Assembly: GCA_030428945.1 (NCBI GenBank)
Contig: JAUIEC010000003.1
Coordinates: 62,001 to 126,000, forward strand
Reading direction: 5' to 3'
From: Phycisphaerae bacterium
GTDB lineage: Bacteria; Planctomycetota; Phycisphaerae; UBA1845; Fen-1342
DNA length: 64,000 bases
Positions 23,525-32,181 of this stretch are shown piece after piece (the stretch's first letter is position 1; each line of letters begins with the position of its first letter). The position numbers and the translations under genes were made by a program. The notes beneath the pieces were generated by a model. It worked only from the letters and a program-made list of their open reading frames with translations. It searched no databases and was not told where the DNA came from.

Positions 23525-25051
23525 GTGCTGGAAGCCGCGGCGCTCGCCATCTTTGCCGCTCTGATGATCGGTCCGGCCCTCTACGGGCTGCACATGTACC
23601 TGCTGATGTTCCTGGCCGGCCGCCGACGTCGCCACGTCCGGGCCATGCAGCGCGCCGTGCGGGCCGACTACCGCCCCCGGGTGTGGCCGCGGGTCACGAC
23701 GCAGATCCCGATCTACAACGAGTCGGCCGTGGCCGAACGGGTCATCCGGGCCGTCGCCGGGCTCGATTACCCGCGTGATCGACACGAGATCCAGGTCCTG
23801 GACGACAGCACGGACGGCACCCGTGCCCTGGTCGACCAGGTCTGCGACCGCCTGCGGGGCGAGGGGCACGAGATCGTCGTGCTGCGGCGCGAGGTCCGCA
23901 CCGACTTCAAGGCCGGCGCGCTGGCGGCGGGACTGCGGCGGGCGACGGGAGACCTGATCGCGATTTTCGACGCCGATTTCGTCCCGGGCCCGGGCTTCCT
24001 GAAGGAACTGGTGCCGCTGCTGGAATCCGATGCGCGCGTCGCGTGTGTGCAGGGCCGCTGGGGGCACCTGAATCAGAACGAGTCGTGGATGACCGAGGCG
24101 CTCTCGCTCGGAATGGACGGGCACTTCGGCGTCGAACAGCCCGCCCGCGCCTGGAACGGGTTCCTGCTGAACTTCAACGGCACCGGCGGAATCTGGCGAC
24201 GCGCCGCCATCGAAGATCCGGCCGTCGGCGGCTGGCAGGGCGATACGCTGACCGAGGACCTCGACCTGTCCTACCGGGCGCAACTGGCCGGCTGGACCAT
24301 CCGCTACTGCCAGGATGTCGAAGCCCCGGCCGAGGTCCCGGCGGACGTCGCCGCGTTGAAGTCGCAGCAACGCCGCTGGGCGACCGGTTCGATGCAGTCG
24401 GCCCGCAAGCTGCTGCCCCTCGTCTGGAAGTCGAAGCTCTCGCTGGCGACCAGGGTGGAGGCCAGCATTCACCTGACGCAGTACCTGGTCAACGTCTTCA
24501 TGGTCATGATGGCGCTGTTCGGTCGCTCGTTGTTCTGGTTCATTCCGGTCGAACGCTACGCGGACTGGCTGGCGGTAAGCTGGATCGTGATTCTGCTCGC
24601 GGCGGCCGCGCCGTCGGTGGCGTACATGTTCGGTCGCTGGTCGTTGCAGGGTCAGATTCCCGGGCCGGGGCGAATCCTGCAGTTGATCGCGCTGGGCTTC
24701 GGGCTGTCGCTGAACAACACGGTGGCCTGTGCGGTCGGGCTGTTTTCGCGAGGAGGCGAGTTCGTTCGGACCCCCAAGACCGGCTCGACCGGCACCCGGG
24801 CCGGGCAGCGCCGCTATGCGGTCCCGGGCGGGCTGCTGTGGCTGGCCGAGATTCTGCTCGGACTGTTCTGCCTGGCGCAGTGGGCCTGGTTCCTGGAGGC
24901 CGACCGGTACGTCGGCGGCACGTTCCTGCTGCTGTTCGCAGCCGGCCTGCTGACCATCGGCTGGCAGTCGCGTCCGCATGGCGCGACCGAATCCAGCGAC
25001 CCGCTTCCGGCAGAGGGCAAACTCGCAGCGGCGGGTGAGGTTGGTAAGTGA
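23525..25051 (+). CDS. processive family 2 glycosyltransferase (cellulose synthase-like)
   Basis: From GTG 23525 the protein is 508 aa; the frame is open further upstream, but the first membrane helix (LEAAALAIFAALMIGPALYGLHMYL, in two runs) begins here and GGAG lies 13 bp upstream. The catalytic domain has IPIYNES, DDSTDGT, DADF (DxD), TEDLDLSYR and QQRRWATG, the D,D,D,QxxRW set of processive beta-glycosyltransferases. Several C-terminal membrane helices follow. It should polymerise or extend a glycan from a nucleotide sugar while moving it across the membrane; no PilZ domain is visible. The stop codon lies inside an AAGTGAGC octamer array. Confidence 0.88.
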   Translation: MLEAAALAIFAALMIGPALYGLHMYLLMFLAGRRRRHVRAMQRAVRADYRPRVWPRVTTQIPIYNESAVAERVIRAVAGLDYPRDRHEIQVLDDSTDGTRALVDQVCDRLRGEGHEIVVLRREVRTDFKAGALAAGLRRATGDLIAIFDADFVPGPGFLKELVPLLESDARVACVQGRWGHLNQNESWMTEALSLGMDGHFGVEQPARAWNGFLLNFNGTGGIWRRAAIEDPAVGGWQGDTLTEDLDLSYRAQLAGWTIRYCQDVEAPAEVPADVAALKSQQRRWATGSMQSARKLLPLVWKSKLSLATRVEASIHLTQYLVNVFMVMMALFGRSLFWFIPVERYADWLAVSWIVILLAAAAPSVAYMFGRWSLQGQIPGPGRILQLIALGFGLSLNNTVACAVGLFSRGGEFVRTPKTGSTGTRAGQRRYAVPGGLLWLAEILLGLFCLAQWAWFLEADRYVGGTFLLLFAAGLLTIGWQSRPHGATESSDPLPAEGKLAAAGEVGK

Positions 25052-25225
25052 GCAAGTAAGCAGTCAGCAGGTAAGCAAGTAAGCCGGCAGGCAGGTCCGT
25101 CGCGGGATTGCGGGATGGTACGGCGGGTTCCGGCGCGGGAAGACCCTGCTCAAGAGCAGTGGCACGTTCGCACGCACAGGCGCGTGGCTTGTGGCACACT
25201 TCCCTGTTCCCTGTTCCCTGTTCCC
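25046..25225. repeat. composite repeat module: AAGTGAGC octamers, GAGCAGTGGCAC element, TTCCCTG heptamers
   Basis: Octamers AAGTGAGC, AAGTAAGC, (AGTCAGC), AGGTAAGC, AAGTAAGC occupy 25046-25084, beginning within the stop codon of the GT2 gene. CTGCTCAAGAGCAGTGGCAC follows at 25146-25165. TTCCCTG is repeated 3.7 times at 25200-25225, right before the next gene. The same octamer-then-heptamer order appears at 57552-57659. Confidence 0.88.
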
Positions 25226-25240
25226 TTCTGAAGAACCCCA

Positions 25241-26602
25241 ATGGACCCGAACCTGAATCGCAGTACACAGGCCGGTCACGCGGGTGCCGGCGGCGGCGTG
25301 CTGTTGTTGCTGATCGCGGGGACGCTGCTGTTTCCGCTGAGTTTCCTGCTGCTCGTTCAGCCGGACGGGACCGGTCCGCTGCCGTTCCAGGTGGGGTACG
25401 CACTGGCGTCCGTGGCCTGGTTGACGGCCATCTGGCGTGCCGGCCACATGTCGCGGCTTCCGCTCGGCTGGATACTCGTTGCGGCGCTGCTGGCCCGGGT
25501 GCTGCTCCTGCCGGCGCCGGTCTCGGACGATGTCTATCGCTACGTCAGCGAAGGCCTCGCCCGGCTGCACGGACTGAACCCCTACGTGTATCCGCCCGAC
25601 GCACCCGAACTGGAGGCGATCCGGACCGACTGGTGGCCGCGGATCAACCATCCGAACCACGCCGGAATCTACCCGCCGACCGCCCAGGCGATCTTCACGG
25701 TCTGGGCCGCGGTTTACCCGGATCCGACCGCCTGCAAGTACGCACTTCTGACCTGCGAACTGGGCGCGATCGGTCTGCTGATCGGCTGGCTGCGACGGGC
25801 CGGCCGGGACCCGGGCTGGGTCCTGGTGTACGCGCTCTGTCCGGCGGCGTTGAACGCGATCGCCCGCGAGGGACACCTCGACGCGCTGCTTGTGCTGGGG
25901 CTGTGCCTGCTGGGCTGGGCGACGGCCGGCCGGACGGTCCGGGGCCTCGACCTGTTCTGGGCGGGTTGCGGTCTGGGTCTGGCGGTCGGTTCGAAGTGGG
26001 TCGCGGTTCTGCTGCTGCCGTGGACGGTCTGGTGGCTGCTGCGCGATGCGGACCGGCGGCGTCGCGTCGGCTGGTGGCTCGCGGGCATCGGGCTGACCTT
26101 CGCGTTGCCGGCCTGCTTTTACCTCGACCACGGCGTGGCGATCTGGTTCGGCCCGCTCCGTCACTTCGCCGAGCAGTTCCACAGCCTTGACTACCTGCGC
26201 CAGCAACTGCTGCCGTGGCTGGGGAAGGACGGCTTTCGAATCCTCGCGGTGCTGGTGCTGCTGGCCGGTTGTGCCGGCACGTTGCGCGCGGGGCTGGCCC
26301 GCTGCCAGGTCTGGATGTTCGGGCTGCTGCTGCTGGTCTCGCCGACCCTGCACCCGTGGTACGTCGTCTGGCTGCTGCCGGGTCTGACCCTGCTGCGCCG
26401 CTCGGTCTGGCTGATTCTGCCGCTCTCGCTCGTGTTCGCGTTCGAGGCCGACCGCCTGCGGCACGCCACCGGCGTCTGGCAGCAGCCCGAATGGGTGGCC
26501 GCGGCCGTCCATCTGCCGGTCTATGCCGGCCTGCTGGTTTTGGCGGCGTATCGTGCCGCGGGCCTTGGCAAGCGCCGAGATTCCGCGACACTGTCGCCAT
26601 GA
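25241..26602 (+). CDS. GT-C mannosyltransferase-like membrane protein (GT87/DUF2029 type)
   Basis: The 453-aa protein has about ten transmembrane segments and an acidic first loop, SDDVYRYVSEG, as in polyprenol-phosphate-mannose-dependent mannosyltransferases (MptA/PimE/GT87 relatives). Further family-like segments are LNPYVYPPDAPE, INHPNHAGIYPPTAQ and LVSPTLHPWYVVWLLPG. It should add a sugar from a lipid-linked donor on the periplasmic side. It overlaps the next gene by ATGA and follows the GT2 gene, so it may act on the same glycan. Donor and linkage are inferred only from the family. Confidence 0.8.
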   Translation: MDPNLNRSTQAGHAGAGGGVLLLLIAGTLLFPLSFLLLVQPDGTGPLPFQVGYALASVAWLTAIWRAGHMSRLPLGWILVAALLARVLLLPAPVSDDVYRYVSEGLARLHGLNPYVYPPDAPELEAIRTDWWPRINHPNHAGIYPPTAQAIFTVWAAVYPDPTACKYALLTCELGAIGLLIGWLRRAGRDPGWVLVYALCPAALNAIAREGHLDALLVLGLCLLGWATAGRTVRGLDLFWAGCGLGLAVGSKWVAVLLLPWTVWWLLRDADRRRRVGWWLAGIGLTFALPACFYLDHGVAIWFGPLRHFAEQFHSLDYLRQQLLPWLGKDGFRILAVLVLLAGCAGTLRAGLARCQVWMFGLLLLVSPTLHPWYVVWLLPGLTLLRRSVWLILPLSLVFAFEADRLRHATGVWQQPEWVAAAVHLPVYAGLLVLAAYRAAGLGKRRDSATLSP

Positions 26603-27708
26603 GTGAACTGATCTGTCGCCAGACAGGGGAACGCCACCCGGCCGAGACGAGCGCCTGGCGCAGTGCGGCCGGGGCGCCGCTCGACCTCGACTTCGTGGGC
26701 CGGTACGCGCCGGACCTGCTGGCGGGGCGTCCGTTCAGCATGTGGCGCTACCGCGAGGCGCTGCCGCCGCTGGACGATGCGGAGATCGTCACGCTGGGGG
26801 AGGGCGGCACGCCGCTGGTTCCGCTGCCGCTGGACGGCCTGCGCGTCCGCGCCAAGCTCGAATTCCTGCAGCCGACCGGTTCGTACAAGGACCGCGGCGC
26901 CAGCCTGCTCCTGAGCCACCTGCGGCGGTGCGGGGCGACGCACGTGATCGACGACTCGTCCGGCAATGCCGGCGCGTCGATCGCCTGCTACGCCGCCCGG
27001 GCCGGGTTGCGCTGCGAGATCTTCGTCCCCGCCGACAACGCGCCCGGCAAGCTCCTGCAGATCGAACTGTACGGCGCCGGACTGCGCAAGATTCCCGGCT
27101 CGCGCGAAGACAGCACGGTCGCCTGTCAGCAGGCCGTCGGCGGTCAGACCTGGTACGCCAGTCACGTCTGGAACCCGTACTTCACGCACGGCTGCAAGAC
27201 ATACGTTTACGAAGTGTTCGAGCAGCTTGGCGGAACGCTGCCGGACATGCTGGTCTTCCCGGTCGGAAACGGCGGACTGTTGCTGGGCAGCTACCTGGCG
27301 CTGCGTGAACTGCAGCAGGGGGGCTGGATCAAAGACCTGCCGCGACTGATCGCCGTGCAGGCCGCCCACTGCGCGCCGCTCGCGGCCGCGCTGCATGGAG
27401 GCAGCGCCGCGCCGTTCGCGCCGACCGCGGCCGAGGGCATCGCGGTTCGGCATCCGCCGCAGGGGCCGCAGGTCTGTGCGGCCCTGCGGGCAACCGGCGG
27501 CGACGTCTGGACCGTGACCGAGCAGCAGATTCGGGCGGCCACCCTGCTGGCGGCCCGGCGCGGGCTGCTGATTGAACCGACCTCGGCGGCAGCGCTCGCG
27601 GCCCTGCAACAGGTGCGGCCGCAGGGGGAGGTGGTCGTCGCCCTGACCGGAAGTGGACTCAAGGCCGCCGGCAGGCTGGCCGACTGGCGGGAGCCGACAT
27701 GCAAGTGA
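26599..27708 (+). CDS. threonine synthase-like PLP-dependent enzyme
   Basis: The 369-aa protein starts at ATG 26599, overlapping the upstream stop. It belongs to PLP fold type II: the Schiff-base lysine is K97 in PTGSYKDRGA, the substrate carboxylate loop is SSGNAGAS, and the phosphate-binding glycine loop is PVGNGGLLLG. The N-terminal CRQTG may be a remnant of the zinc-ribbon-like start of threonine synthases. It could be ThrC or a relative such as a diaminopropionate or cysteate synthase. Its placement between glycosyltransferases and a GH20-like protein is odd for plain threonine synthesis. The stop overlaps the next start by 10 nt. Confidence 0.8.
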   Translation: MSELICRQTGERHPAETSAWRSAAGAPLDLDFVGRYAPDLLAGRPFSMWRYREALPPLDDAEIVTLGEGGTPLVPLPLDGLRVRAKLEFLQPTGSYKDRGASLLLSHLRRCGATHVIDDSSGNAGASIACYAARAGLRCEIFVPADNAPGKLLQIELYGAGLRKIPGSREDSTVACQQAVGGQTWYASHVWNPYFTHGCKTYVYEVFEQLGGTLPDMLVFPVGNGGLLLGSYLALRELQQGGWIKDLPRLIAVQAAHCAPLAAALHGGSAAPFAPTAAEGIAVRHPPQGPQVCAALRATGGDVWTVTEQQIRAATLLAARRGLLIEPTSAAALAALQQVRPQGEVVVALTGSGLKAAGRLADWREPTCK

Positions 27709-29198
27709 AGATCTGGCTGTACGACCTGGCCCGCGAGCAGTCGCCGACCGCGACGCAACTGCTCGAACGCAGCCGGGCGGCGGCCGCCAACGGCTACGAC
27801 GCGGTCGGTCTCTACCTCGAGCACCGCTTCGCCTATCCGAGCACGCCTTGGGCGCACGGGGACGGCATCCTGACGCCGCAGATGGTCCGCGATCTGCGGG
27901 CGGCGCTGCCGGACGGGCCGCGGCTGATCCCGTTCCTGAACGTGCTCGGACACACCGAGGGTTTCGTCCGCACGCGCGGCGGCGCGCACCTGGCCGAGGG
28001 ACCGGCCCGCTTTTCCGCTTCGATCTGCCCGAGTCACCCGGCCGCTCAGCAGTTCGCGCGGATGCTGATCGCCGATGCGCTTGAAGTCTTCGACGACGAG
28101 TGGGTGCACATCGGCGGCGACGAAACCTGGCAGCTCGGCCAGTGCCCGCTGTGCAGTGTCCGGGCCGAGAAGATCGGAAAGGACGGGCTGTATGCCGAAC
28201 ACCTCGGACCGCTCTGCCACTGGCTGGTCGAGCGCGGCCGGCGGCCGTGCCTGTGGGGTGACATGCTGCTTCAGCACCCGCACGCGCTCGATGCGCTGCC
28301 GCGCGAGACGATCCTGTTCGACTGGCAGTACGACCGGGCGCCGGGCGAGACCAGCCGCGTGTTTCGCGAGCGCGGCTTCGACGTGGTCTGCAGCCCGGCC
28401 GTCAAGAGCTACCACGCGCCGTGGCTGTTCCTCGACCAGACGCGTGAGAATGTCGACCTGCACCGCCGCGACGCGGCCGACCTGGGCGCGCTCGGCATCT
28501 GCGTGACAAGCTGGGAGTGCTTCGGCCTGTCCGACTATCGCAGCCTGCTGCCGGTCGTGTACGCCTGCGGGCAGCGGCTCGCCGATGAGCGCGACTGGAC
28601 CGAGGCGATCCGCGCGAACAGCGACGACGCCTATGTCGAGGCGGCCGAGATTCTCGGTGCGACGATTCCGAACCGCTCGGAGGTGCTGCGGCGGACGGGG
28701 CTTGATCGGTTCCGCTTCCTGTTCCTGCTCGGCCAGGATCCGTTCGCCCTCTGGCGGGCGTGGCGTGGTGAAGTGCGCGGCGAGATCGGCCCGGGGATCG
28801 CCGCGGACCTCGCCCGTGTCGACCGGATTCTGCCGGACGGGCACACGCTGCGGCGCGCGTGGCTGGTGCTGGACGTGGCGCTTCGCTGGGTTCAGCAGGT
28901 GGAGCAGGCCGCCGAACGGTACGCGGTCGATCCGGCGGAATCGCGCGCCGCGCTGCAGGCCGGGCGGATGCAGCTCGAACGACTCGTCCCGCTGGCGGAA
29001 GAGATCGCGGCCGAGGGCGGCTCGTCGGTCGATCCCGTTCGCATCGCGCGTGTGCTCGACCATGTGGCCGGGGTGATCGACAACGTTCCGACCGGGCGCG
29101 GGCTGCAGCGGGCCCAGCCCGCGTTCGACGAGTTGCTGCGGCGTGACTACGTGCCGGGCGATCAGGCCGGCTGGGGTTTTGCGGGGCCGCGGACGTGA
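27699..29198 (+). CDS. GH20-like glycoside hydrolase (beta-N-acetylhexosaminidase fold)
   Basis: The 499-aa protein has a TIM-barrel region with the GH20 catalytic signature HIGGDE (D141-E142) after a strand, a PFLNVLGHTEGF substrate-side loop, and a later LFDWQYDRAPG strand. A C-terminal helical region (about 330-499) is unlike standard hexosaminidases. There is no N-terminal beta domain and no signal peptide, so the enzyme is probably cytoplasmic. It should cleave or transfer terminal beta-linked N-acetylhexosamine. It overlaps the genes on both sides (10 nt and TGATG), tying it to the five-gene run. Confidence 0.78.
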   Translation: MQVKIWLYDLAREQSPTATQLLERSRAAAANGYDAVGLYLEHRFAYPSTPWAHGDGILTPQMVRDLRAALPDGPRLIPFLNVLGHTEGFVRTRGGAHLAEGPARFSASICPSHPAAQQFARMLIADALEVFDDEWVHIGGDETWQLGQCPLCSVRAEKIGKDGLYAEHLGPLCHWLVERGRRPCLWGDMLLQHPHALDALPRETILFDWQYDRAPGETSRVFRERGFDVVCSPAVKSYHAPWLFLDQTRENVDLHRRDAADLGALGICVTSWECFGLSDYRSLLPVVYACGQRLADERDWTEAIRANSDDAYVEAAEILGATIPNRSEVLRRTGLDRFRFLFLLGQDPFALWRAWRGEVRGEIGPGIAADLARVDRILPDGHTLRRAWLVLDVALRWVQQVEQAAERYAVDPAESRAALQAGRMQLERLVPLAEEIAAEGGSSVDPVRIARVLDHVAGVIDNVPTGRGLQRAQPAFDELLRRDYVPGDQAGWGFAGPRT

Positions 29199-30553
29199 TG
29201 AAGCCGGTGGCCCTGCGACAGCCGTTGAATCCGCTCGACACGCTGCTGTTGTCGACCGACGAAGCCCGGCGTCCGCTGAACCTGGTCGGCGGCGACATCT
29301 TCGCGTTCGGGGAGCTCGAGGGGCACCTGGACCTGGTCGGGCTGCGGCAGGCGCTGCGGGCGTTGCGGAACCGCTATCCGACGCTGACGTCGCGGCTGCA
29401 CCGCGGCGGCTGGCTGCGGGGGCCGTACTGGGACCTGGCCGATCCGCATCGCGACCGCGAACCGGTTCGACTCGTCGAACTGCCGCCGGACGACACGGCC
29501 GAGGCGTACCTCGAACGGGCCCTGAACGAGCGGGTCGACTGGTCCTTGGAACCGCCGCTGCGATGCACGCTGTTGCGCGGTCGGGACGACACGCTGCTGC
29601 TGCGCTGGCCGCACTTCCTGATGGACGGGCTGAGCGGCGCCCACATCATCGACCAGTTGGCCGAACTCTACGATGCACAGGCCGCCCCGGTCGAGGTCGC
29701 TTCCGCCGGCGACGAGGCCCGTCGCGATTTCGGAACGCTGCGCGCGGATCGGCCGGACTGGCCATGGAAGCGTGGTTCCGCGCCCGTGCCGCAGCCGACG
29801 GGCCGGACGTTGCGGCTGGCCGACGCCGGACCTTTGCCGGCCCGCCCGGGTGTGCCGCGGCTGCTGATCCGGCGGATGACGGCCGAGCAGGCCGGGCGCG
29901 TTCGGCAGGCGGCGCTGGGTTGTTGCGGGATCGGGCGGTTCGCGGATTTCCTGCGGGCGACGGGCGTGGTGGTTCTGGACGAGCTGGTGCGGTTGCGCGG
30001 GGCGACCGAGGGCGGCTGTTACACGAGCTTTCACCTGCTGGACAACCGTCGTCGCCGCGACTGCGGGCCGTTGTGTCACAACGTCTTCAGCACGCTGCCG
30101 CTGTTCATCCCGGCCGAGATGGCCGGGGACCGGCGGGCGGTCTCGGAGCTGATTCACGCGCAGACGAAGACGGCGCTGACGACCGATCTGCTGCAGCGGC
30201 GGCTGGATCAGTTGTCGTGGCTGACCCGGCTGCCGGTTCCGCTGCTGGCCCGGCAGGTGCGGCGCAACTGGCAGCGCGGCCCGCGCGGCCCGGGGCTGGG
30301 TCCGGGCAATCCGCCCTCGCTGCCGCTGGGTTTCCTGGGACCGTTGCCGCGCGAACGCCGGACGCTGTGCGGGGCCCCGTTCGCCAACCTCTTCGGCCTG
30401 ATCGCCCCGGCCCCGACCGCCGGCTTCAGCGTGAACGTCAACGCGGCCCAGGGTGTGATGAACGTCGCAGTGGTGCACGACCCGCAGCGCCTGTCCGCCG
30501 CGGACGCCGAATCCTTCGCGGACCGCTACGTGGAACGGCTGACGCGGGGGTGA
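29198..30553 (+). CDS. condensation-domain/WS-DGAT-like acyltransferase
   Basis: The 451-aa protein starts at ATG 29198 in a TGATG overlap with the upstream stop (GTG 29195 is possible). It carries the CoA-dependent acyltransferase motif HxxxDG as HFLMDG (H139, D143) near the usual position, an N-terminal donor-side domain and a C-terminal half with LFGLIAPAPTAGFSVNVN, like the latch region of condensation-type enzymes. It is a stand-alone domain with no adenylation or carrier domain, so an ester- or amide-forming acyltransferase is likely. As the last gene of the run it may acylate the glycan made by the others (inference). The stop codon is the start of an octamer array. Confidence 0.75.
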   Translation: MKPVALRQPLNPLDTLLLSTDEARRPLNLVGGDIFAFGELEGHLDLVGLRQALRALRNRYPTLTSRLHRGGWLRGPYWDLADPHRDREPVRLVELPPDDTAEAYLERALNERVDWSLEPPLRCTLLRGRDDTLLLRWPHFLMDGLSGAHIIDQLAELYDAQAAPVEVASAGDEARRDFGTLRADRPDWPWKRGSAPVPQPTGRTLRLADAGPLPARPGVPRLLIRRMTAEQAGRVRQAALGCCGIGRFADFLRATGVVVLDELVRLRGATEGGCYTSFHLLDNRRRRDCGPLCHNVFSTLPLFIPAEMAGDRRAVSELIHAQTKTALTTDLLQRRLDQLSWLTRLPVPLLARQVRRNWQRGPRGPGLGPGNPPSLPLGFLGPLPRERRTLCGAPFANLFGLIAPAPTAGFSVNVNAAQGVMNVAVVHDPQRLSAADAESFADRYVERLTRG

Positions 30554-30590
30554 GGGAGCGCGGGAGCCGGGGAGCAAGGGAGCAAGGGCA
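30552..30590. repeat. GAGGGAGC-family 8-bp array
   Basis: Octamers GAGGGAGC, GCGGGAGC, CGGGGAGC, AAGGGAGC and AAGGGCAG follow directly from the TGA stop (30551-30553) of the acyltransferase gene. The units match those at 10958-10997. The rest of the spacer to 30817 holds two GCGTGGCAATT copies and a GCAGTGGCACAC copy near 30742. Confidence 0.85.
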
Positions 30591-30817
30591 GCCGGCGGAG
30601 TGACGCCCGCGCAGGGGGGTGTAAGGTGCGTCATCGACGCGGTCGACCACGGCGGCGTGCGGCGCGGAAGCGCAGGCGTCGATGCCGCACCGCGTGGCAA
30701 TTGCATCGGTCGATGGGGCGACGCGCGCGTAGAAGAGCCTGCGAAGATCGCAGTGGCACACCGGACTCTTCGCGGATCCATGCGCCGCGCGTGGCAATTC
30801 GGTCAGCCGGGTCCGCT

Positions 30818-31306
30818 TCAGGCGACCGCGGCGCCCGGGCCGGCGGATTCGTCCAGGACGCGGACGCCCAGGTCCGTTCGCCGCTGGGCCAGCGCGTCGA
30901 GCAGCAGCAGGCCGATCATCGCGACGTTCGCCAGCAGCCCCTGCGGATTGGCCAGCAGCGTGTTCAGCCAGGCGATGTCGCCGCCGCATCCGCAACTGCC
31001 GGTCTGGCCGAGCGCGAAGTACGCGTACGCCTTCGCGATCGTGAAGACCACCAGCATCAGCCCGATCAGCCAGCGGTTCTCCGCCCGCCAGACGCCCAGA
31101 ATCAGCAGCACCCCCGCCAGCAGTTCCAGCCACGGCAGCACGATCGCCATCGCGTTCGTCACCCCCAGTGGCACCATCTGGTAGTCCTGGATCTCGGCCG
31201 CGAAGGTCGGCAGGTCGCCGATCTTGCCGACCGCGGTCAGCACGAACAGTCCGCCGACCAGCAGGCGGGCGACCAGGCCGAGGGCGATCCATCCGCCGCG
31301 GGTCAT
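30818..31306 (-). CDS. MauE/DoxX-family membrane protein
   Basis: The 162-aa protein has four transmembrane helices with the MauE/DoxX pattern: VGKIGDLPTFAAEIQDYQM after helix 1, PWLELLAGVLLILG in helix 2, and a CGCGGD cysteine motif between helices 3 and 4 (TGSCGCGGDIAWL). The family includes MauE, needed for disulfide formation in methylamine dehydrogenase. It overlaps the rhodanese gene by ATGA, and with the DUF1573 gene upstream it forms a set I associate with planctomycetes. A role in periplasmic thiol or sulfur redox is likely but unproven. Confidence 0.82.
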   Translation of the reverse strand: MTRGGWIALGLVARLLVGGLFVLTAVGKIGDLPTFAAEIQDYQMVPLGVTNAMAIVLPWLELLAGVLLILGVWRAENRWLIGLMLVVFTIAKAYAYFALGQTGSCGCGGDIAWLNTLLANPQGLLANVAMIGLLLLDALAQRRTDLGVRVLDESAGPGAAVA

Positions 31307-31920
31307 GGCGTTTCCTCGTCGTCGAATTCCGGTTCGGCTTCGACGTCGGAGTCATCCGCGCCGCCGTACGGGTGTTCATCGCCGGCCGGAACGCTGCCGT
31401 AGCCGGTCCACGTATCGGGTCCGGTCGTGGTCGGCAGGTCGGTCTGCTGCAGCCCGTCCCAGCCCGGCTTGTAGATGTAGATCCGGGCCGGTTCGGCCGC
31501 GAAGCCCTGCTCCTGCAGGCGGACGTAGAGTTCCTCGGCCAGGTGGCAGGTCTCGGAGTTGCAGTACAGGACCATCGTGGTCCCCATCAGCGCGAACAGC
31601 CGGTCGAGGTTCTGGTCGAAGGTTTCCGGCGGGATGTTCAGCACCGGCGGTTCGTAGAAGACCTGCAGGTGCCCGGCCTCGAACTGCTCAGGGGCGCGGG
31701 CGTCGATGATCGTCGCCTGCTGGCCGATCAGTTCGCGCAGGCGGGCCAGGTCGATGTTCGTTTCGTCGCCGACCTTCTCGGCCTCGCTGGCGATGCGGCG
31801 CCGCTCGGCGACCGCGTCGGGGTCGACCGTCCAGGGGAAGCCCCGGTACCCGGCCCAGCCCGCGCCGACGACGGTGGCGACCAGCAGCAGCACTCCGGTT
31901 CGTACGATTCCAGCCAGCAT
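31303..31920 (-). CDS. membrane-anchored rhodanese-domain protein
   Basis: The 205-aa protein has one N-terminal membrane helix (VRTGVLLLVATVVGAGW) and a rhodanese domain (about 58-165): IIDARAPEQFEAGHL, then the active-site loop YCNSETCH whose first cysteine is the usual persulfide carrier, followed by an ARIYIYKPGWDG strand. The acidic C-terminus (DDSDVEAEPEFDDEE) is low complexity. Rhodaneses move sulfane sulfur or act in thiol chemistry. Coupling to MauE (ATGA) suggests they work together on cysteine residues outside the cytoplasm. Confidence 0.85.
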   Translation of the reverse strand: MLAGIVRTGVLLLVATVVGAGWAGYRGFPWTVDPDAVAERRRIASEAEKVGDETNIDLARLRELIGQQATIIDARAPEQFEAGHLQVFYEPPVLNIPPETFDQNLDRLFALMGTTMVLYCNSETCHLAEELYVRLQEQGFAAEPARIYIYKPGWDGLQQTDLPTTTGPDTWTGYGSVPAGDEHPYGGADDSDVEAEPEFDDEETP

Positions 31921-31996
31921 CAGTCAGGTCGCTCCAGGGGTCCTCTGGTGCCCACGGCTCCAGCGCCGTGGCCGGCGCGTCATCGTTGGTGAGCGG

Positions 31997-32091
31997 CTCC
32001 GGTGTCACCGCTCAGTGTCTTCTCGCGGGCAGCGCTCGCGCTCCGGTGCCACTGCTCTCGAGCAGTGTCTTCCCGGGGGGCAGCGCTTCGG
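31997..32091. repeat. direct repeat of about 44-51 bp containing the GAGCAGTG dyad
   Basis: The two units 31997-32040 and 32041-32091 both start CTCCGGTG[TC]CAC and contain AGTGTCTTC and GCAGCGCT. The second includes the dyad CACTGCTC-TC-GAGCAGTG (32049-32066). It occupies the gap between the DUF1573 terminator and the rhodanese start, so it lies in the rhodanese/MauE promoter region. Confidence 0.7.
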
Positions 32092-32112
32092 ATGGCCGGG
32101 CCCCGCCCGTTC

Positions 32113-32151
32113 AAAAAAAGTCCCGCCGGGAGGACGTGCCGCCCGGCGGGA
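32113..32151 (-). terminator. Rho-independent terminator for the DUF1573 gene
   Basis: Read on the minus strand, TCCCGCCGGG (32151-32142) pairs perfectly with CCCGGCGGGA (32130-32121) around an 11-nt loop and is followed by a run of seven T. It lies 31 bp after the DUF1573 stop and separates that gene from the rhodanese/MauE pair. Confidence 0.88.
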
Positions 32152-32181
32152 TCCGTCTGTCACCGTCCCGGTGGGGCGGGT

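Noticed and set aside
30600-31184. 194-aa plus-strand frame antisense to the MauE gene
   Set aside because: It is the complement of a clear membrane protein and begins in a repeat-filled spacer; no features support it.
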